Shown here piece after piece: positions 34,452 to 45,613 of a stretch of DNA of 64,000 nucleotides; position 1 is the stretch's first letter; every line of letters begins with the position of its first letter. The notes below the pieces were generated by a model. It saw only the letters and a list, made by a program, of their open reading frames with translations, was not told the origin of the DNA and searched no databases. The stretch is from Candidatus Limnocylindrales bacterium (GTDB lineage Bacteria > Moduliflexota > Moduliflexia > Moduliflexales > JAUQPW01), in the NCBI GenBank assembly GCA_035559535.1, contig DATMBG010000015.1:31345-95344 (forward strand), read 5' to 3'. The translations under genes and the position numbers were made by a program.

Positions 34452-37400
34452 CTATTTTCCAGAAGCCGAGACCGGAAGATCTCCAGGTTGACCCCAAAGG
34501 GTGGTTATCGTATGTTTAAATCCAGAGGAAGATGTGAGGATAGACCATTGTCCGACTCCAGAGGAGGTACTAAAGATTCCCAGATCTGTTTTTCCGTCTC
34601 CATCGAAATCTGCCGGTACGGGAAGATCTCCTTGCTTGCCGAAGGCTTTTTTAATGATCGTACCATCTTTAAGTCGAAGGATCCAGGTACCCTTATCGGG
34701 CCTCCAGACAGCTATATTCGCCTTCTTATCTCCATCATAATCCCCGGGTACGGGGAAATCTTCATTCTGTCCGAGAAGGAAGCTATGAGGACCCCCCTGA
34801 GAGTTAAAGATAAACCAAAAAGCCTGCTCCGAGCTGGATTGAGGAGGTCTAAAGACCGCCACATCATCCCTTCCATCCCCATCGTAATCTGCAGGAACGG
34901 GCCTATCTCCGGTCTGACCCCAGACTAAATAGGAAGAATTACCTCCTGATGGAAGGATAAACCACTCTCCAGTAGAGGGTCGCCAGACAGCCCGATCTGT
35001 TTTCTTATCCCCGTCATAATCTCCCGGGACAGGAATATCCCCTGGAATTCCCCAGGCCTGAACTTCAATGGAGAAATCCAGCAGATCGAGGGTATGGAAC
35101 AAAGTCCTCCTACCATACTTCCCTACCCCCAGAGGGTCATCCTTCAGAAGGTACCATTCTCCGGTAGAAGGCCGCCAGAAGGCAAGATCTGTTATTCTAT
35201 CTCCGTCGTAATCCCCGGGAGTTGGAATATCTTCTGAAGATCCGAAAGAGGGAGAATTGGAGAGACCCTGTACCAGCCATTCTCCCGTAGAAGGTCGGTA
35301 AACAGAGATATCAGTTCTACCATCTCCACTGTAATCTGCTGTAGCTGTTAGAGGAACCGGCAAAGGAGGGGCAGTACCTACGATTTTAGCAAGGAAAGCA
35401 TCTGTGAGACCACCGGAAACCAGCTGCAGAGGACGGACCGTTGGAAAATTGATCGAAGCCGTCTGCCCAGATACATAGACATTACCCAGGTTATCCAGGG
35501 CAATACCTCGTCCAGTTTCCCCCTGATTACCCCCCAGATAACTGGAGTAAACCAAAGCAGAACCCGCAGCATTCAGTTTTGCTACGAAGGCATCTAAAGA
35601 ACCTCCATAAAAAGGTTGGAAGGGATTTACAGTTGGGAATTGGGTTGAGCCAGTAGCTCCCACCACATATGCATTCCCCGCCATATCGACTGCAATACCC
35701 CGACCGACATCATAGGCTTTGCCACCCAGGTAGGTAGAATAGATTAGCGCGGATCCAGCAGGATTCAACTTAGCTATGAAGGCATCCTTATCCAGAAAAC
35801 TACCTTGCTTTCGCTGTAAAGGATTTTTAGTTGGAAAGTCGGCTGAAGAAGTCTCTCCGGTTATATAAACACTTCCGAAAATATCAACTGCAATACCCCG
35901 ACCGACATCTTCCCCGTTACCGCCGAGATAAGTGGAGTAGATGAGGGCAGAGCCTGCCGGGTTCAACTTAGTCACAAAGGCATCACCAAAGGAGCTACCG
36001 CCTCCAAACGCGGATTGGATAGGAGCCACCGTTGGGAAGTTGACCGAGGTGGTAAAACCGGTTACATAGGCATGACCCAAGGCATCTACAGCAATACTCC
36101 GGCCAGAATCTTCGCCCCTGCCACCCAGGTAAGTAGAATAAACAGCAGAACCGTTAGGATTCAACTTGGTTATAAAAGCATCCCCGAAAGAACCTTTTCC
36201 CCCACCGAAAACCGGTTGAAAAGGATTCAGGACGGGAAAGTTAGTCGACAGGGTATTACCGGTTATGTAGGCATTACCTTCCAGGTCTACCGCAATAGCT
36301 TTTCCCTCATCAGGGTTATCTCCCCCTACATAGGTAGAATAGATAAGGGTGGAACCGGTCGGATCTAATTTTGCCACGAACGCATCTCCAAAAGAACTAC
36401 CTCCGCCAAAAATAGGCTGGAATGGGTTTGCGGTTGGAAAGTCCATGGAATTGGTATTACCTACTATATAAGCATTCCCCCTTGGATCTACCGCTACACC
36501 GCGACCAAAATCGTTGTGACTGCCGCCTAAATAGGTAACGTAAATAAGCGTGGAACCTGTAGGATCTACCTTTGCTACAAAACTATCACTATCGAAGAAA
36601 TCGCCCTTTGAAGGTTGTACAGGATTGACCGTTGGAAAGTCAAGGGAAAAGGTATTTCCTATTACATAGGCATTACCCCCGGAATCCACGGCGATCCCAC
36701 GGCTGAAATCCTCACTACTACCTCCAAGATAAGTAGAATAGGTTAATACCGGATCAATGAAAAGAGGTTTCTGAGTATCATAGGAATCTATTTGAAAACC
36801 GAGGATAGGTCTGGATTCGTTGTTGGAAGTCTTTTGTCTATGGTCCAGGCTCTCAAAATCAAGGAACACATAATGGGCGGGTACCATCCGTTTACTACCG
36901 TTAACCTCCTGATAGACCTCAGGTTTATGTAAGTAAACATACGCGTTAGTAACACGCAGAATAAGAGCTCCCTCGGGGTTTATTTTAAGGTCGTCGGCGC
37001 CTTCCACGGTAAATCGAATGGCTTTAGGGTCTGCACCCGGAGCTACCACAAAGTCATATTCCAATTGGTGTTGATTACCATGGTAGATCAGATCCACGCC
37101 AGGGTATATATCTTTGTATTTAACACGGGCATAGGTGGGAATGCGGGTATACCATTTTTTTGGATCTTGACCGATGAAATAATTACTCTGACCGGGCCGT
37201 TGATCTAAACCGACTACTTCAGGCTCGGAGTTAGCCTTTATCCACTTTATATGCAAAACAGGGGTTTTACCGGGTAGGGATTGCCCCCTATCAAAAGATT
37301 CAAGGTCTTGGGCCTGGGATTTAGTTAGAAAGTAGGCAGCTCCTGTTAAAGTCAGGAAAAGGATATAACCCGGACCTCGGGATAAAAACTTTACCTGAGG

Positions 37401-37658
37401 GTCGGTCTGTCCCTGGTTAGCTTCGAAACTTAACGGAAACCGGACAAAGGTTGAAACTGAGGGCTTTGGGGATAGCCTTTCTATTTGCTTGACTTGATTA
37501 ACCTGGGAAAGAAATTCAGGGGTTTGCAAATTTAAATCAGCAAATACAGAAAGGGAGGCAGGGGTTGATACCTGCATATCTCCCCCTAAAATCCCCCAAC
37601 ATATCATTCCGATCATCAGGCTGAGTAAATACCTTACCCGACCGGTGGAAGATCCCAT
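34452..37658 (-). CDS. Secreted SBBP-repeat propeller protein with C-terminal FG-GAP repeats
   Basis: 1068 residues. The N-terminal hydrophobic signal segment (about 10-25) is followed by a DUF7948-like domain (about 55-310, starting [20 protein letters not shown]). Seven SBBP repeats follow (about 315-760; each with YSTYLGG...RGIAVD...GNAYVxG and [12 protein letters not shown]), enough for one seven-bladed propeller. Six FG-GAP/VCBS-like repeats end the protein (about 775-1060; DYDGDGRTD...WRPSTGEW), likely calcium-binding. It is probably exported to the cell surface. The next gene downstream of its own transcription direction is the convergent regulator; a second SBBP protein gene lies upstream on the same strand. 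Confidence 0.88.
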   Translation of the reverse strand: MGSSTGRVRYLLSLMIGMICWGILGGDMQVSTPASLSVFADLNLQTPEFLSQVNQVKQIERLSPKPSVSTFVRFPLSFEANQGQTDPQVKFLSRGPGYILFLTLTGAAYFLTKSQAQDLESFDRGQSLPGKTPVLHIKWIKANSEPEVVGLDQRPGQSNYFIGQDPKKWYTRIPTYARVKYKDIYPGVDLIYHGNQHQLEYDFVVAPGADPKAIRFTVEGADDLKINPEGALILRVTNAYVYLHKPEVYQEVNGSKRMVPAHYVFLDFESLDHRQKTSNNESRPILGFQIDSYDTQKPLFIDPVLTYSTYLGGSSEDFSRGIAVDSGGNAYVIGNTFSLDFPTVNPVQPSKGDFFDSDSFVAKVDPTGSTLIYVTYLGGSHNDFGRGVAVDPRGNAYIVGNTNSMDFPTANPFQPIFGGGSSFGDAFVAKLDPTGSTLIYSTYVGGDNPDEGKAIAVDLEGNAYITGNTLSTNFPVLNPFQPVFGGGKGSFGDAFITKLNPNGSAVYSTYLGGRGEDSGRSIAVDALGHAYVTGFTTSVNFPTVAPIQSAFGGGSSFGDAFVTKLNPAGSALIYSTYLGGNGEDVGRGIAVDIFGSVYITGETSSADFPTKNPLQRKQGSFLDKDAFIAKLNPAGSALIYSTYLGGKAYDVGRGIAVDMAGNAYVVGATGSTQFPTVNPFQPFYGGSLDAFVAKLNAAGSALVYSSYLGGNQGETGRGIALDNLGNVYVSGQTASINFPTVRPLQLVSGGLTDAFLAKIVGTAPPLPVPLTATADYSGDGRTDISVYRPSTGEWLVQGLSNSPSFGSSEDIPTPGDYDGDRITDLAFWRPSTGEWYLLKDDPLGVGKYGRRTLFHTLDLLDFSIEVQAWGIPGDIPVPGDYDGDKKTDRAVWRPSTGEWFILPSGGNSSYLVWGQTGDRPVPADYDGDGRDDVAVFRPPQSSSEQAFWFIFNSQGGPHSFLLGQNEDFPVPGDYDGDKKANIAVWRPDKGTWILRLKDGTIIKKAFGKQGDLPVPADFDGDGKTDLGIFSTSSGVGQWSILTSSSGFKHTITTLWGQPGDLPVSASGK

Positions 37659-37770
37659 ACTTCTCGACCTTTCAAAATTTTAAACAAAAGGAGGAGGAGA
37701 TGCTGTGTTGATTTAAAAATACCATGTCCAGGTTCTTTCTCTTTTTGGATTTCAGGAAAATTTAACTTTT

Positions 37771-39810
37771 TTACTGGGGTATATAATTAAGGTCATTGGT
37801 CACCACCAATTTATCCAATCGGGTCCCATCTTCTCTTCCGGAAATCGTAAAGGTATGGGTTCCTGCAGAGAGGTTGAAAGAGACCGGATTTGGCCCTCCT
37901 ACGTTACTAACCCTGACCCAAACCGGACTATTGCCTACTGGAATATCCCAGGTATATCGGGTACCACTATCCATTTGAGCATAGAAGCTGTTCGACGCTG
38001 AATCTGGCCCCATCACACGACCCCAAATCACATGGCTTCCCGTAACCGAAATAGAAAAGGTAAATGCAGCAGCTCCTTTATTGTTATTTAACCCAAATGT
38101 TGTGTTAGGCACTTCGATATAATAACCTCCAGAGGCCAGAGAGTTTGCTACTGTCCTCATGGGAGAGGTCAGAAGTCCCGACTCGGCTTCTATATGGAGA
38201 TAGGTATTTGGGTTCGGAGTTGGTGTAGGCGTCGGGGTCGGCGTCGGGGTCGGGGTGGCTGTAGAGATCGGCGTAGGCGTCGGGGTCGGCGTCGGGGTTG
38301 AGGTGGGTGTTGGACTGGGAATAGGGGTTGGCGTTGGGGTGGCTGTAGAGATCGGTGTAGGCGTCGGGGTCGGCGTACTTGCCTGAGCAGCCAGTTTAGC
38401 AATAAAAATATCTGTAAGACCGAAAGTTGTAAGGGTGGTGGTATCAAATGTTGCCGTGTTTTCAAACCATCCCGTAACCAGACTATTACCCGAGCTATCC
38501 ACAGCAACAGCAAATCCCACGTCGGTTCCTGTTCCACCGGCTTGTTTGGCCCACAACAGTTTACCAGTGGTATCGTATCTGGCAATAAAGATATCATCCT
38601 GACCGGCGCTGGTCAATGTAACCGGACCGGATTCCCCACTACCAAAGGTTGCTGTGGCATTAAAATGTCCACTGATCGTACTGTTACCCGAACTATCCAA
38701 AAAAAGATTTTTGGGTCTATCCAAACCTGCTCCACCGGCTTGTCTGACCCATAACAGATTACCGGAGGTATCATATTTGGCAAGAAAAATATCCTCATTA
38801 CCGGCACTGGTTAAGGTAGTGGTGTCAAATTTTACGGTACCGGTAAATGTTCCGGTAAGGTATAGGTTGGCAGATGTGTCCACATCGATACCCCGTCCAA
38901 TATCATCTGTTGAACCGCCTATTTGCTTGATCCACAACAAATTACCTGATGGGTCATATTTCGCAAGGAAGATATCCCGGCCGCCAGTACTCCTTAACGT
39001 TGTTGTATCAAAAGTTGCTGTACCTTGAAAATGACCGGTGAGATAGATGTTACCAAGCGCATCTACTACGACCTCACGTCCCCAATCCTCACCTGTTCCG
39101 CCAGATCGTTTGGCCCAGAGCAACTTGCCAGAAGCCTCATACTTGGCCAGGAAGATGTCGGGTTGACCCGCACTGGTCAGGATAGTCTCGTTAGACTCCC
39201 CTTTCCCGAAAATAGCTGTGCCATTAAAATATCCTGTTACAAGGCTATTACCGGAGCCGTCTACAAAAACATCAACACCAACATCTTCACCTGCTCCACC
39301 GGCTTGTTTAGCCCAGAGAAAATTCCCAGATACATCATACTTAGCCATGAAGATATCCGCCTGCCCGGCACTGGTTAAGGTGGTTTGATTGGGTTCACCG
39401 GCTGCGAAGGTTAAAGTACCGTTGGTTACTTTATCACTAAAATATCCTGTGATAACACTACTACCTGAGCTATCTATGGCAATACTAAATCCGGCATCAT
39501 CCCCCGGTCCATCCACCTGTCGACTCCAGATTAAATTGCCCGATGGGTTATATCTGGCGAGGAATATACCCCTGCCTGCAACCCCATTAAACCATCCGGT
39601 AACATAACTGTTACCCGTCCCATCGACATCAATACCATGCCCACTATCCGCACCTACTCCACCACCCTGGATAACCCAAAGAAAACTCGGTACCTGGGCA
39701 TATATCCCATGACTGACAAAAATAAGAGCCAGCAGAAATATAAATAGAAGAAATCCTAAAATAGATTTTTTAGATTTTTCCTTAGATTTTAAGTTATCTA
39801 AGTTTTTCAT
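37771..39810 (-). CDS. Secreted SBBP-repeat protein with Thr-Pro linker and C-terminal carbohydrate-binding-like domain
   Basis: 679 residues. The N-terminal signal anchor (about 17-38, [21 protein letters not shown]) is followed by seven SBBP repeats (about 40-480; [13 protein letters not shown]...[12 protein letters not shown]). Then come a low-complexity Thr-Pro linker (about 485-545) and a C-terminal CBM6/35-like beta-sandwich (about 545-679; [34 protein letters not shown]). A surface or extracellular glycan-binding role is likely. The ATG has two AGGAG boxes upstream. The linker makes a GT-rich tandem repeat in the DNA. The repeats are a different SBBP subtype from those of the neighbour. 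Confidence 0.86.
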   Translation of the reverse strand: MKNLDNLKSKEKSKKSILGFLLFIFLLALIFVSHGIYAQVPSFLWVIQGGGVGADSGHGIDVDGTGNSYVTGWFNGVAGRGIFLARYNPSGNLIWSRQVDGPGDDAGFSIAIDSSGSSVITGYFSDKVTNGTLTFAAGEPNQTTLTSAGQADIFMAKYDVSGNFLWAKQAGGAGEDVGVDVFVDGSGNSLVTGYFNGTAIFGKGESNETILTSAGQPDIFLAKYEASGKLLWAKRSGGTGEDWGREVVVDALGNIYLTGHFQGTATFDTTTLRSTGGRDIFLAKYDPSGNLLWIKQIGGSTDDIGRGIDVDTSANLYLTGTFTGTVKFDTTTLTSAGNEDIFLAKYDTSGNLLWVRQAGGAGLDRPKNLFLDSSGNSTISGHFNATATFGSGESGPVTLTSAGQDDIFIARYDTTGKLLWAKQAGGTGTDVGFAVAVDSSGNSLVTGWFENTATFDTTTLTTFGLTDIFIAKLAAQASTPTPTPTPISTATPTPTPIPSPTPTSTPTPTPTPTPISTATPTPTPTPTPTPTPNPNTYLHIEAESGLLTSPMRTVANSLASGGYYIEVPNTTFGLNNNKGAAAFTFSISVTGSHVIWGRVMGPDSASNSFYAQMDSGTRYTWDIPVGNSPVWVRVSNVGGPNPVSFNLSAGTHTFTISGREDGTRLDKLVVTNDLNYIPQ

Positions 39811-39954
39811 TTTTTTTCTCCTGATTTTCTCCTGGATTATTCCTTTTATTAAGTTATTAAGCTTAATCGGAACTACAAAATTTTAGACTAAAATTATAAG
39901 GTTTTAGATTAATAGATCACTCATTTATTTTTTGAAATATGGTATCAACGACTC

Positions 39955-40149
39955 CTATCCCTCCTCTATTGCCTGTGAGCCTGCCGGGGGAGGATACTTG
40001 ATATCTGTTTCCTGACCGGTCTGAATAAGTATCTGGTGGGTCCAGTCCAGGGTGAACGGCTTTAGACCTATCCTTTCCGATGGCTCATTACCCTGGCAAA
40101 AAGAGTAGATTCCTGGATGAATGCCAGATCCCTTGAGGTTTCTTTCCAT
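39955..40149 (-). CDS. Doubtful small ORF
   Basis: 64 codons; ATG 40149 has AAGG five bases upstream and a TATAAA-like box about 25 bp before that. The product (MERNLKGSGIHPGIYSFCQG...) matches no family I recognise. Position in a decayed region makes chance or remnant likely. Confidence 0.2.
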   Translation of the reverse strand: MERNLKGSGIHPGIYSFCQGNEPSERIGLKPFTLDWTHQILIQTGQETDIKYPPPAGSQAIEEG

Positions 40150-40399
40150 TGAACCTTTCTAAAGGCAATTTTTATACCTTATCAATGAGGAAAAGGTTTT
40201 CTCTTTCGAAAAGCCTTATAGACGGACTTTTTTAAAGTGGTTGAAAAGCCAAGCTGGTTCGCTTTGTTTCCGGGTCAGAGACAAAAATCTTTTCTGTTTG
40301 ATTAAATCTATAAATACCAATAAATTAATTTGTCTCTCTTAAGGAGAATTCTTTTTCTGAAAAAGAGACAAAAGAGGAATAAGATAAGGAAGATCTTCT

Positions 40400-40676
40400 G
40401 TTGGAGGGCTTCCATGAGGATGAAAGAATACGGTAGGCTGCAACGGACCAATTCTGGGGGTCAGCTATCCCATTAATCCAAGATCCCATACTTACCATAA
40501 AGCTGCCGTTTTGCAAGACAGTTTCGTTGTTCATTTCCTGCTCCTGGAGAGAGAATTTCAATGATCAGATCTGGTGCACCTGTTAGATGGTCTCCAGAAG
40601 CAATCTCGTGACGTCATTCGTGGCGGATAAAAACGCAGTTGTTGCCATCATCGGGCATGGCATCGAGATCTGCTAT
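40400..40676 (-). pseudogene. Decayed Uma2-family (DUF820) nuclease-like gene
   Basis: Minus-strand translation gives GAPDLIIEILSPG, NEQRNCLAKRQLYGKYGI and, after a frame change, WINGIADPQNWSVAAYRIL. These are the three core blocks of the Uma2 family (PDLVVEVLSPS, KRxLYExYGVxEYW, VDPEAxxVEVYRL). At least three in-frame stops (after IRHE, after GILD and after WDS) and one frameshift break it. The conserved acidic active-site region is partly present. The gene is dead; Uma2 genes are often multicopy and prone to decay. Confidence 0.8.
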
Positions 40677-40751
40677 GGCTTTATTAGAGACTCAATGCAT
40701 ATTACCCTATAAACCCCTTTTCATTCACTGAAAAACATGAAACAGGATCTT

Positions 40752-41189
40752 CTATTCTAAATTCTCTAAATCCGCCAAATCTCGCAGACGACCGGTCGCT
40801 TTTTTATTCTTCTTGAGGTTTTCCAGATCAATAAAATTTACAGTTACTTCATCAATTTTAACCTGAACCTTTGAGGCGTAACAACTTTCAAAATCCACAC
40901 CTTTCAACCCGAGTAACAGGTCTATCCGATTGGGAGGATACCCTAATTGAATGATATGGTTGGGATCAAGAAAGTCCTCTACCTGCAAACCTAACGAACC
41001 AAAACCAAATTGAGCTAAGGCTTTAACCACCTTAGCCGCATTTTCCGGGCTCAATTCAAGCCATACGTCTAAATCTCTGGTGTAACGGGGGTATCCATGA
41101 ACTGCAAGGGCATATCCCCCCACAATCAGATAACGCACTTCGTTATCGTTTAACGATTGTATAAACTCTTTGAAGTCTGGGTTCAGCAT
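40752..41189 (-). CDS. Nucleotidyltransferase of the DUF6036/MNT-like group
   Basis: 145 residues. The nucleotidyltransferase core is [13 protein letters not shown], then TRDLDVWLE with the DxD metal motif, and [13 protein letters not shown] as third acid region. Members of this group are often toxin-antitoxin-like pairs or orphan nucleotidyltransferases. Its start lies 47 bp inside the 3' end of mnmG, in another frame. A small partner protein normally sits at this place; here its sequence appears to be joined to MnmG. Substrate unknown. Confidence 0.8.
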   Translation of the reverse strand: MLNPDFKEFIQSLNDNEVRYLIVGGYALAVHGYPRYTRDLDVWLELSPENAAKVVKALAQFGFGSLGLQVEDFLDPNHIIQLGYPPNRIDLLLGLKGVDFESCYASKVQVKIDEVTVNFIDLENLKKNKKATGRLRDLADLENLE

Positions 41190-43218
41190 GATATTTCCAA
41201 CGATGATACTCTTGCCGGATTTGCTCTAGGGTGGCCAGGCGAGTTTGATAAGATTGGGTTTGCCAATAAGCGAAATCATTTTTTTGCTCATCCCCTTTTA
41301 CCTTAGTGTAGATTTTTTTTATACCTCTAGTCAGACTGCCGCCTTGACGGTTCCCAGATAACCGATCCAACCAAACCAGCAAGATGGAAATAGCTGCTGG
41401 GGTAACTCCCGATATCCGGGCAGCCTGACCGATGGAAATAGGCCGGATCTGTTTGAGTTTTTGCCGAACCTCGGTGGATAAGCCGGGGATGGTATCATAG
41501 TCAAAATCCTCGGGGATTGAACGACTTTCCAATTTTTTGAACCGTTCGACCTGTTCATTCTGCCGCTGGATATATCCCTCATATTTGACCTGCAACTCGA
41601 GCTGTTCGGCCACTTCACGAGGTAAGCCAGGAGATTCCGGATCGATTTCCCGGATATCGGCATAAGTAATTCCAGGACGTTTTAAAATTTGAATCAAAGG
41701 GGCAGGTTCCGAGATAGGATTGGTTCCGCGGCGCTCCAGCACGGTATTTACAACCACACTGGGTTTAACCCAGGTCTTTTCAAGCCGGGCGATTTCCTCG
41801 GCCATGATTCGTTTCTTTTCTTGAAATCGGGCGTATTGTTCCTTGGAGATCAATCCCAGTTGATAACCTTTATCCATGAGTCGCAGATCGGCATTATCCT
41901 GTCGGAGCAGGAGTCGGTATTCGGAACGGGAGGTAAACATCCGATAGGGTTCCGTAACCCCTTTGGTGACCAAGTCATCGATCAAAACCCCGATATGAGC
42001 TTCAGATCGGTCTAAAATGAAAGGTGCCCGACCCTGAACCTTCAAAGCAGCATTGATCCCTCCAATTAATCCCTGAGCCGCTGCTTCCTCATATCCTGTA
42101 GTTCCGTTAATTTGACCGGCCAGAAAAAGACCTTCGACCAGTTTGGTCTCCAGGGTCGGTTTAAGCTGGGTTGGGAAAACAAAATCATATTCGATGGCGT
42201 AGCCGGGGCGCATGATTTCGGCTTTTTCCAATCCTCGGATGGTTCGAATGAACTGGATCTGAACTTCCAGGGGAAGACTGGTAGATACTCCGTTGGTGTA
42301 AATTTCCCGAGTTGTTCGTCCTTCAGGCTCCAGGAAAATTTGATGCCGGGTTTTATCGGGAAATTTAACGATCTTATCCTCAATGGAAGGACAATAGCGT
42401 ACCCCGGTGCCTTTAATAGCTCCCCCGTACATGGCTGACTTTGAAAGATTGTTTCGGATGATCTGATGGGTCTCTGGGTTGGTATATCCCAAATAACAGG
42501 GGATTTGGGGTTGGGTAATCTTCTCCGTCGAGAAGGAAAACGGTCGCGGATCCTCATCGCCGGGTTGAATTTCCAGAACCGAGAAATCGATGGTTTTGGC
42601 ATCCAGACGAGGATTGGTACCGGTTTTGAGCCGACCCATTTCAAATCCCAACTTCCTGAGACAGGCTGAAAGCCCTATGGAGGGGGCCTCGCCGGCCCGC
42701 CCCGCTGCGTGATTTTTCATGCCCACATGGACTAATCCGTTGAGAAAAGTCCCCGTGGTGATTACAACGGCCTTGGCCCGATAAGCCATTCCGAGATTGG
42801 TCTCAACCCCAATAACTTTTCCGTTTTCCACCAGAAGTTTTTCCACAGAAGCCTGTTTGATATCCAGTCCTTCCTGATTCTCTAAAACCCATTTCATTTC
42901 CAGCCGATATTGCTGTTTATCAGCCTGGGCACGGGAAGCCCAAACGGCAGGACCTTTACTGGTATTCAGAAGACGGAATTGAATGCCGGTTTTATCAATA
43001 TTCTTGGCCATTTCACCGCCGAGGGCATCAATTTCACGGACCAGATGGGCTTTAGCAGTTCCACCGATGGAAGGATTACAGGGCATCAGGGCAATGGTGT
43101 CCAGATTGATGGTCAGCACCAAGGTCTCGCAACCCATTCGGGCTGCAGCCAGTGCGGCCTCACAACCGGCATGACCGGCTCCTATCACGATCACATCGTA
43201 GGCTTTATCGTAAAACAT
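41143..43218 (-). CDS. mnmG: tRNA uridine 5-carboxymethylaminomethyl enzyme MnmG, with an unusual C-terminal extension
   Basis: FAD enzyme that with MnmE modifies U34 of tRNAs. [17 protein letters not shown] binds FAD (residues 13-29). [49 protein letters not shown] and the C-terminal helical domain ending [21 protein letters not shown] are all standard. The family usually ends there, at about 620-635 residues; this one runs to 691. The last 52 residues (about 640-691; [20 protein letters not shown]..., ending [14 protein letters not shown]) look like a small protein usually encoded separately just before a DUF6036 nucleotidyltransferase. No separate start codon exists in that frame. The enzyme part is secure; the fusion is inference. 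Confidence 0.93.
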   Translation of the reverse strand: MFYDKAYDVIVIGAGHAGCEAALAAARMGCETLVLTINLDTIALMPCNPSIGGTAKAHLVREIDALGGEMAKNIDKTGIQFRLLNTSKGPAVWASRAQADKQQYRLEMKWVLENQEGLDIKQASVEKLLVENGKVIGVETNLGMAYRAKAVVITTGTFLNGLVHVGMKNHAAGRAGEAPSIGLSACLRKLGFEMGRLKTGTNPRLDAKTIDFSVLEIQPGDEDPRPFSFSTEKITQPQIPCYLGYTNPETHQIIRNNLSKSAMYGGAIKGTGVRYCPSIEDKIVKFPDKTRHQIFLEPEGRTTREIYTNGVSTSLPLEVQIQFIRTIRGLEKAEIMRPGYAIEYDFVFPTQLKPTLETKLVEGLFLAGQINGTTGYEEAAAQGLIGGINAALKVQGRAPFILDRSEAHIGVLIDDLVTKGVTEPYRMFTSRSEYRLLLRQDNADLRLMDKGYQLGLISKEQYARFQEKKRIMAEEIARLEKTWVKPSVVVNTVLERRGTNPISEPAPLIQILKRPGITYADIREIDPESPGLPREVAEQLELQVKYEGYIQRQNEQVERFKKLESRSIPEDFDYDTIPGLSTEVRQKLKQIRPISIGQAARISGVTPAAISILLVWLDRLSGNRQGGSLTRGIKKIYTKVKGDEQKNDFAYWQTQSYQTRLATLEQIRQEYHRWKYHAEPRLQRVYTIVKR

Positions 43219-43237
43219 AGGTAATTATTCCATCCCA

Positions 43238-43345
43238 AAGACCCAAAGGGGAAAGAAGTATGAAAGTATAGGGGTGTGGAACTATAGGGCCTGGGAGCTC
43301 TCTCTACCCTCCCATACTTTCCTCTATTACCTTTGTGTCTTCGGA
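43238..43345. repeat. Foldback of degenerate 8-bp units (mnmE-mnmG gap)
   Basis: Left arm with GAAGTATG, AAAGTATA, GGGGTGTG and GAACTATA; right arm CCCTCCCATACTTTCC. The units are close to those at 31098-31210. Confidence 0.65.
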
Positions 43346-43356
43346 GTGAAGCCATA

Positions 43357-44736
43357 TTACTTCCCGATACAAAAAGTGGAGAAGATTTCCGTCAAAATAT
43401 CTTCGGTCGTAGTCTCCCCTATAATCTCCCCTAAACTATCTAGAGCAGCTCGAAGATCCACGGCAATGAATTCACCAGACATTCTTTGTGCTATAGATTC
43501 CCGGGCTTTCAACAGACTCTGCTGAGCTTTGATCAAAGCGTTTTTATGACGAATGTTGGTGACCCAGACACTTTCCACCGGAGTTTTCACGACCATCTCA
43601 AAAATCAGGTCTTTCAATGTTTCAATTCCGCTTTTTTCTTTAGCTGAAATCTTAACCCAGGGAATTCCGGCCAATAGCTGACCGGCTTCTTCTCCAATTT
43701 TAGAGGGAAGATCGATTTTATTCAAAACTCCTAAAACCTTTTTCTCTTTAACCAGCTCCAAAATGTCCCGGTCTTCCTGAGTCAGGGGACTGGAACTATC
43801 GAGAACCCAAAGAACCAGATCTGCTTTTTCTAACAAATTTTTGCTTCGTAGTACACCCTGGACTTCCACAGGATCTTCGGTATTTCGGATTCCGGCTGTA
43901 TCCAGCAGTCTCACGGGAACCCCCTTGAGATTTAACGATTCTTCGATGACATCCCGGGTTGTTCCCGGAATGGGGGTTACGATAGCCCTTTCTTCTTCCA
44001 GAAGTACATTCAACAAGCTCGATTTTCCGACATTGGGTTTACCCACAATAACCAGAGATAGACCTTCTCGGAGGATCTGACCTTCCTCTGCCGTCTCGAT
44101 GAGAAAATCAATGGATTCAAGGGCCTCGCCGATTCCAGAATCCAATGCTTCAGGGGAAATCACCTCAATATCTTCTTCAGAGAAATCAATCGACGCTTCA
44201 ACCAGGGCCGTCAGGTGTTTCAGGGTATCTCGAATAGCACGAACCTTTTGGGATAACCGTCCTTCCAACTGTCGTACGGCCACCTTGTGGCTTAACTCGG
44301 TTCTGGATTGAATAATATCGATGACTGCCTCGGCCTGGGATAGATCTATACGTCCGTTCAGAAAAGCTCTTTTTGTGAATTCCCCCGGCTCTGCCAATCT
44401 CGCTCCGCCCTTGAGAACCAGATCCAGGATTCGTTTCAAGGAGATAAAACCCCCATGACTGCTAATCTCCACTACATCCTCTCGCGTATAGGATTTGGGG
44501 GCTCGCATCAAGGTTACCAGCACTTCATCCACAGGTTCCTGGGTTCCTGGATCGTAAATATGTCCGTAGTGAACGGTATGGGAGGGAAGATCTTTGAGTT
44601 TTTTACCTTTAGAAGGAGACACAAAGAGCGCATCTGCAATGGCGATAGCAGCCTTGCCGCTTATGCGAATAACTCCTATTCCGCCTTCTCCCAACGGAGT
44701 TGAAATGGCAGCAATGGTATCCTCCTGGAAAAACAC
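43357..44736 (-). CDS. mnmE: tRNA modification GTPase MnmE (TrmE)
   Basis: 459 residues. The N-terminal tetrahydrofolate-binding domain (DTIAAISTPLGEGGIGVIRISG) is followed by a helical domain and a G domain with GKPNVGKSSLLN (about 225-236), TPIPGTTRD, DTAG and NKID. The C-terminal CIGK is the hallmark. With MnmG, encoded downstream on the same strand, it makes the 5-carboxymethylaminomethyl group on U34. The start is GTG 44736; there is no clear ribosome binding site, and a foldback repeat lies immediately upstream. Confidence 0.97.
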   Translation of the reverse strand: MFFQEDTIAAISTPLGEGGIGVIRISGKAAIAIADALFVSPSKGKKLKDLPSHTVHYGHIYDPGTQEPVDEVLVTLMRAPKSYTREDVVEISSHGGFISLKRILDLVLKGGARLAEPGEFTKRAFLNGRIDLSQAEAVIDIIQSRTELSHKVAVRQLEGRLSQKVRAIRDTLKHLTALVEASIDFSEEDIEVISPEALDSGIGEALESIDFLIETAEEGQILREGLSLVIVGKPNVGKSSLLNVLLEEERAIVTPIPGTTRDVIEESLNLKGVPVRLLDTAGIRNTEDPVEVQGVLRSKNLLEKADLVLWVLDSSSPLTQEDRDILELVKEKKVLGVLNKIDLPSKIGEEAGQLLAGIPWVKISAKEKSGIETLKDLIFEMVVKTPVESVWVTNIRHKNALIKAQQSLLKARESIAQRMSGEFIAVDLRAALDSLGEIIGETTTEDILTEIFSTFCIGK

Positions 44737-44749
44737 GGATAATCAAGAA

Positions 44750-44833
44750 AGGGATGAAAGTCTGAGGGTCCAGGAGCCGGGGAAAGGGATCCCTTCTGCA
44801 CCCATAACCCTCAAACTCCCAGATTCTACCTTC
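44750..44833. repeat. Foldback of degenerate 8-bp units (jag-mnmE gap)
   Basis: Left arm GAAAGTCT, GAGGGTCC, AGGAGCCG; right arm CACCCATA, ACCCTCAA, ACTCCCAG. A further member of the intergenic foldback set. Confidence 0.55.
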
Positions 44834-44835
44834 AA

Positions 44836-45543
44836 TTAAGGCTCTAGATTTTTTCGATGATTATTTTGATTATTCTTGGATATAACAATCTTTCGAAAAA
44901 ATCCGTTTCCACGGCTTAAAGTTCGAATAGCCGGATCATCTTTGAGCGTCATATGGATAATTTTTCTATCATGGGGACTTAAAGGAGCCACCACAATGGG
45001 TTTTCCTGTATTCTTAACCTTACGAGAGAGTTTCAAAGCCAGGTTTCTAAGGGTCTGCCGTCGCTGGAGCCTGTAGTTGGAAGTATCCAGGGTAACCTCT
45101 AGTTTATCCCCCAGGTGTTTATGGATCATCAGATCAACAAGATACTGGAGAGCATCCAGGGTCTTACCCTTTTTCCCTATCAGGAGTTTATCATCCTCAC
45201 ACTTGATGTTAAAAATAATTTCTTCATTCTTGGTTTTCATGTCAATAACGGCGCTTAAACCCATTTTAGTCAGAAGCCCATCCAGTATTTCTTTGACTTT
45301 GATAATTTGATGGTCGAGTTCTGTTTTTCCATTTCCAGGGACCTCTTTGGATTCAGGTTTTTCTACGAGTTCTTTTACTGTTATTTTAACTTTGGCTGGT
45401 TTACCTCCGATGAGCCCAAAAAAACCTTTACTTCCTTCCTCTAACACCTGAATATCTACTTCTTCTCGACGTACCTGAAGTTTAACAAGGGCACTGTTGA
45501 TAGCTTCCTCTACCGTTTTTCCTTCTTCCTCAAAGGTTCTCAT
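44836..45543 (-). CDS. jag: SpoIIIJ-associated RNA-binding protein Jag/KhpB
   Basis: 235 residues from ATG 45543, with AAAGGAGG nine bases upstream; a TTG 27 bp earlier would swallow that site. Jag_N domain (about 1-50; EEEGKTVEEAINSALVKL, then EEGSKGFFGLIGGKPAKV), KH domain (about 100-160, KLLIGKKGKTLDALQYL) and R3H domain (about 170-230; SRKVKNTGKPIVVAPLSPHDRKIIH, quoted by start only: SRKVKNTGKP). It binds RNA and is linked to cell elongation and membrane insertion. It follows yidC, the usual order. Confidence 0.95.
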   Translation of the reverse strand: MRTFEEEGKTVEEAINSALVKLQVRREEVDIQVLEEGSKGFFGLIGGKPAKVKITVKELVEKPESKEVPGNGKTELDHQIIKVKEILDGLLTKMGLSAVIDMKTKNEEIIFNIKCEDDKLLIGKKGKTLDALQYLVDLMIHKHLGDKLEVTLDTSNYRLQRRQTLRNLALKLSRKVKNTGKPIVVAPLSPHDRKIIHMTLKDDPAIRTLSRGNGFFRKIVISKNNQNNHRKNLEP

Positions 45544-45613
45544 CCTAATTCTCCTCCTTTGTATTCTCAACTTAAAGTTTGTAGCCTCTTCTTAGGCTTG
45601 GAGATGCTTAGGG

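Larger units (their letters stand above)
39811..40751. other. Gene-poor region with remnants
   Basis: About 940 bp between the SBBP gene and a nucleotidyltransferase. It holds a doubtful small ORF (39955-40149), an inverted repeat TTTGTCTCT/AGAGACAAA (40329-40337 with 40364-40372), and a decayed Uma2 gene (40400-40676). Otherwise nothing coding. Confidence 0.5.

Noticed and set aside
37771-38400. Tandem GT-rich repeat as a separate element
   Set aside because: It is the coding sequence of the Thr-Pro linker.
38190-38597. Proline/arginine-rich frame inside the second SBBP gene
   Set aside because: Shifted reading of the Thr-Pro linker repeat.
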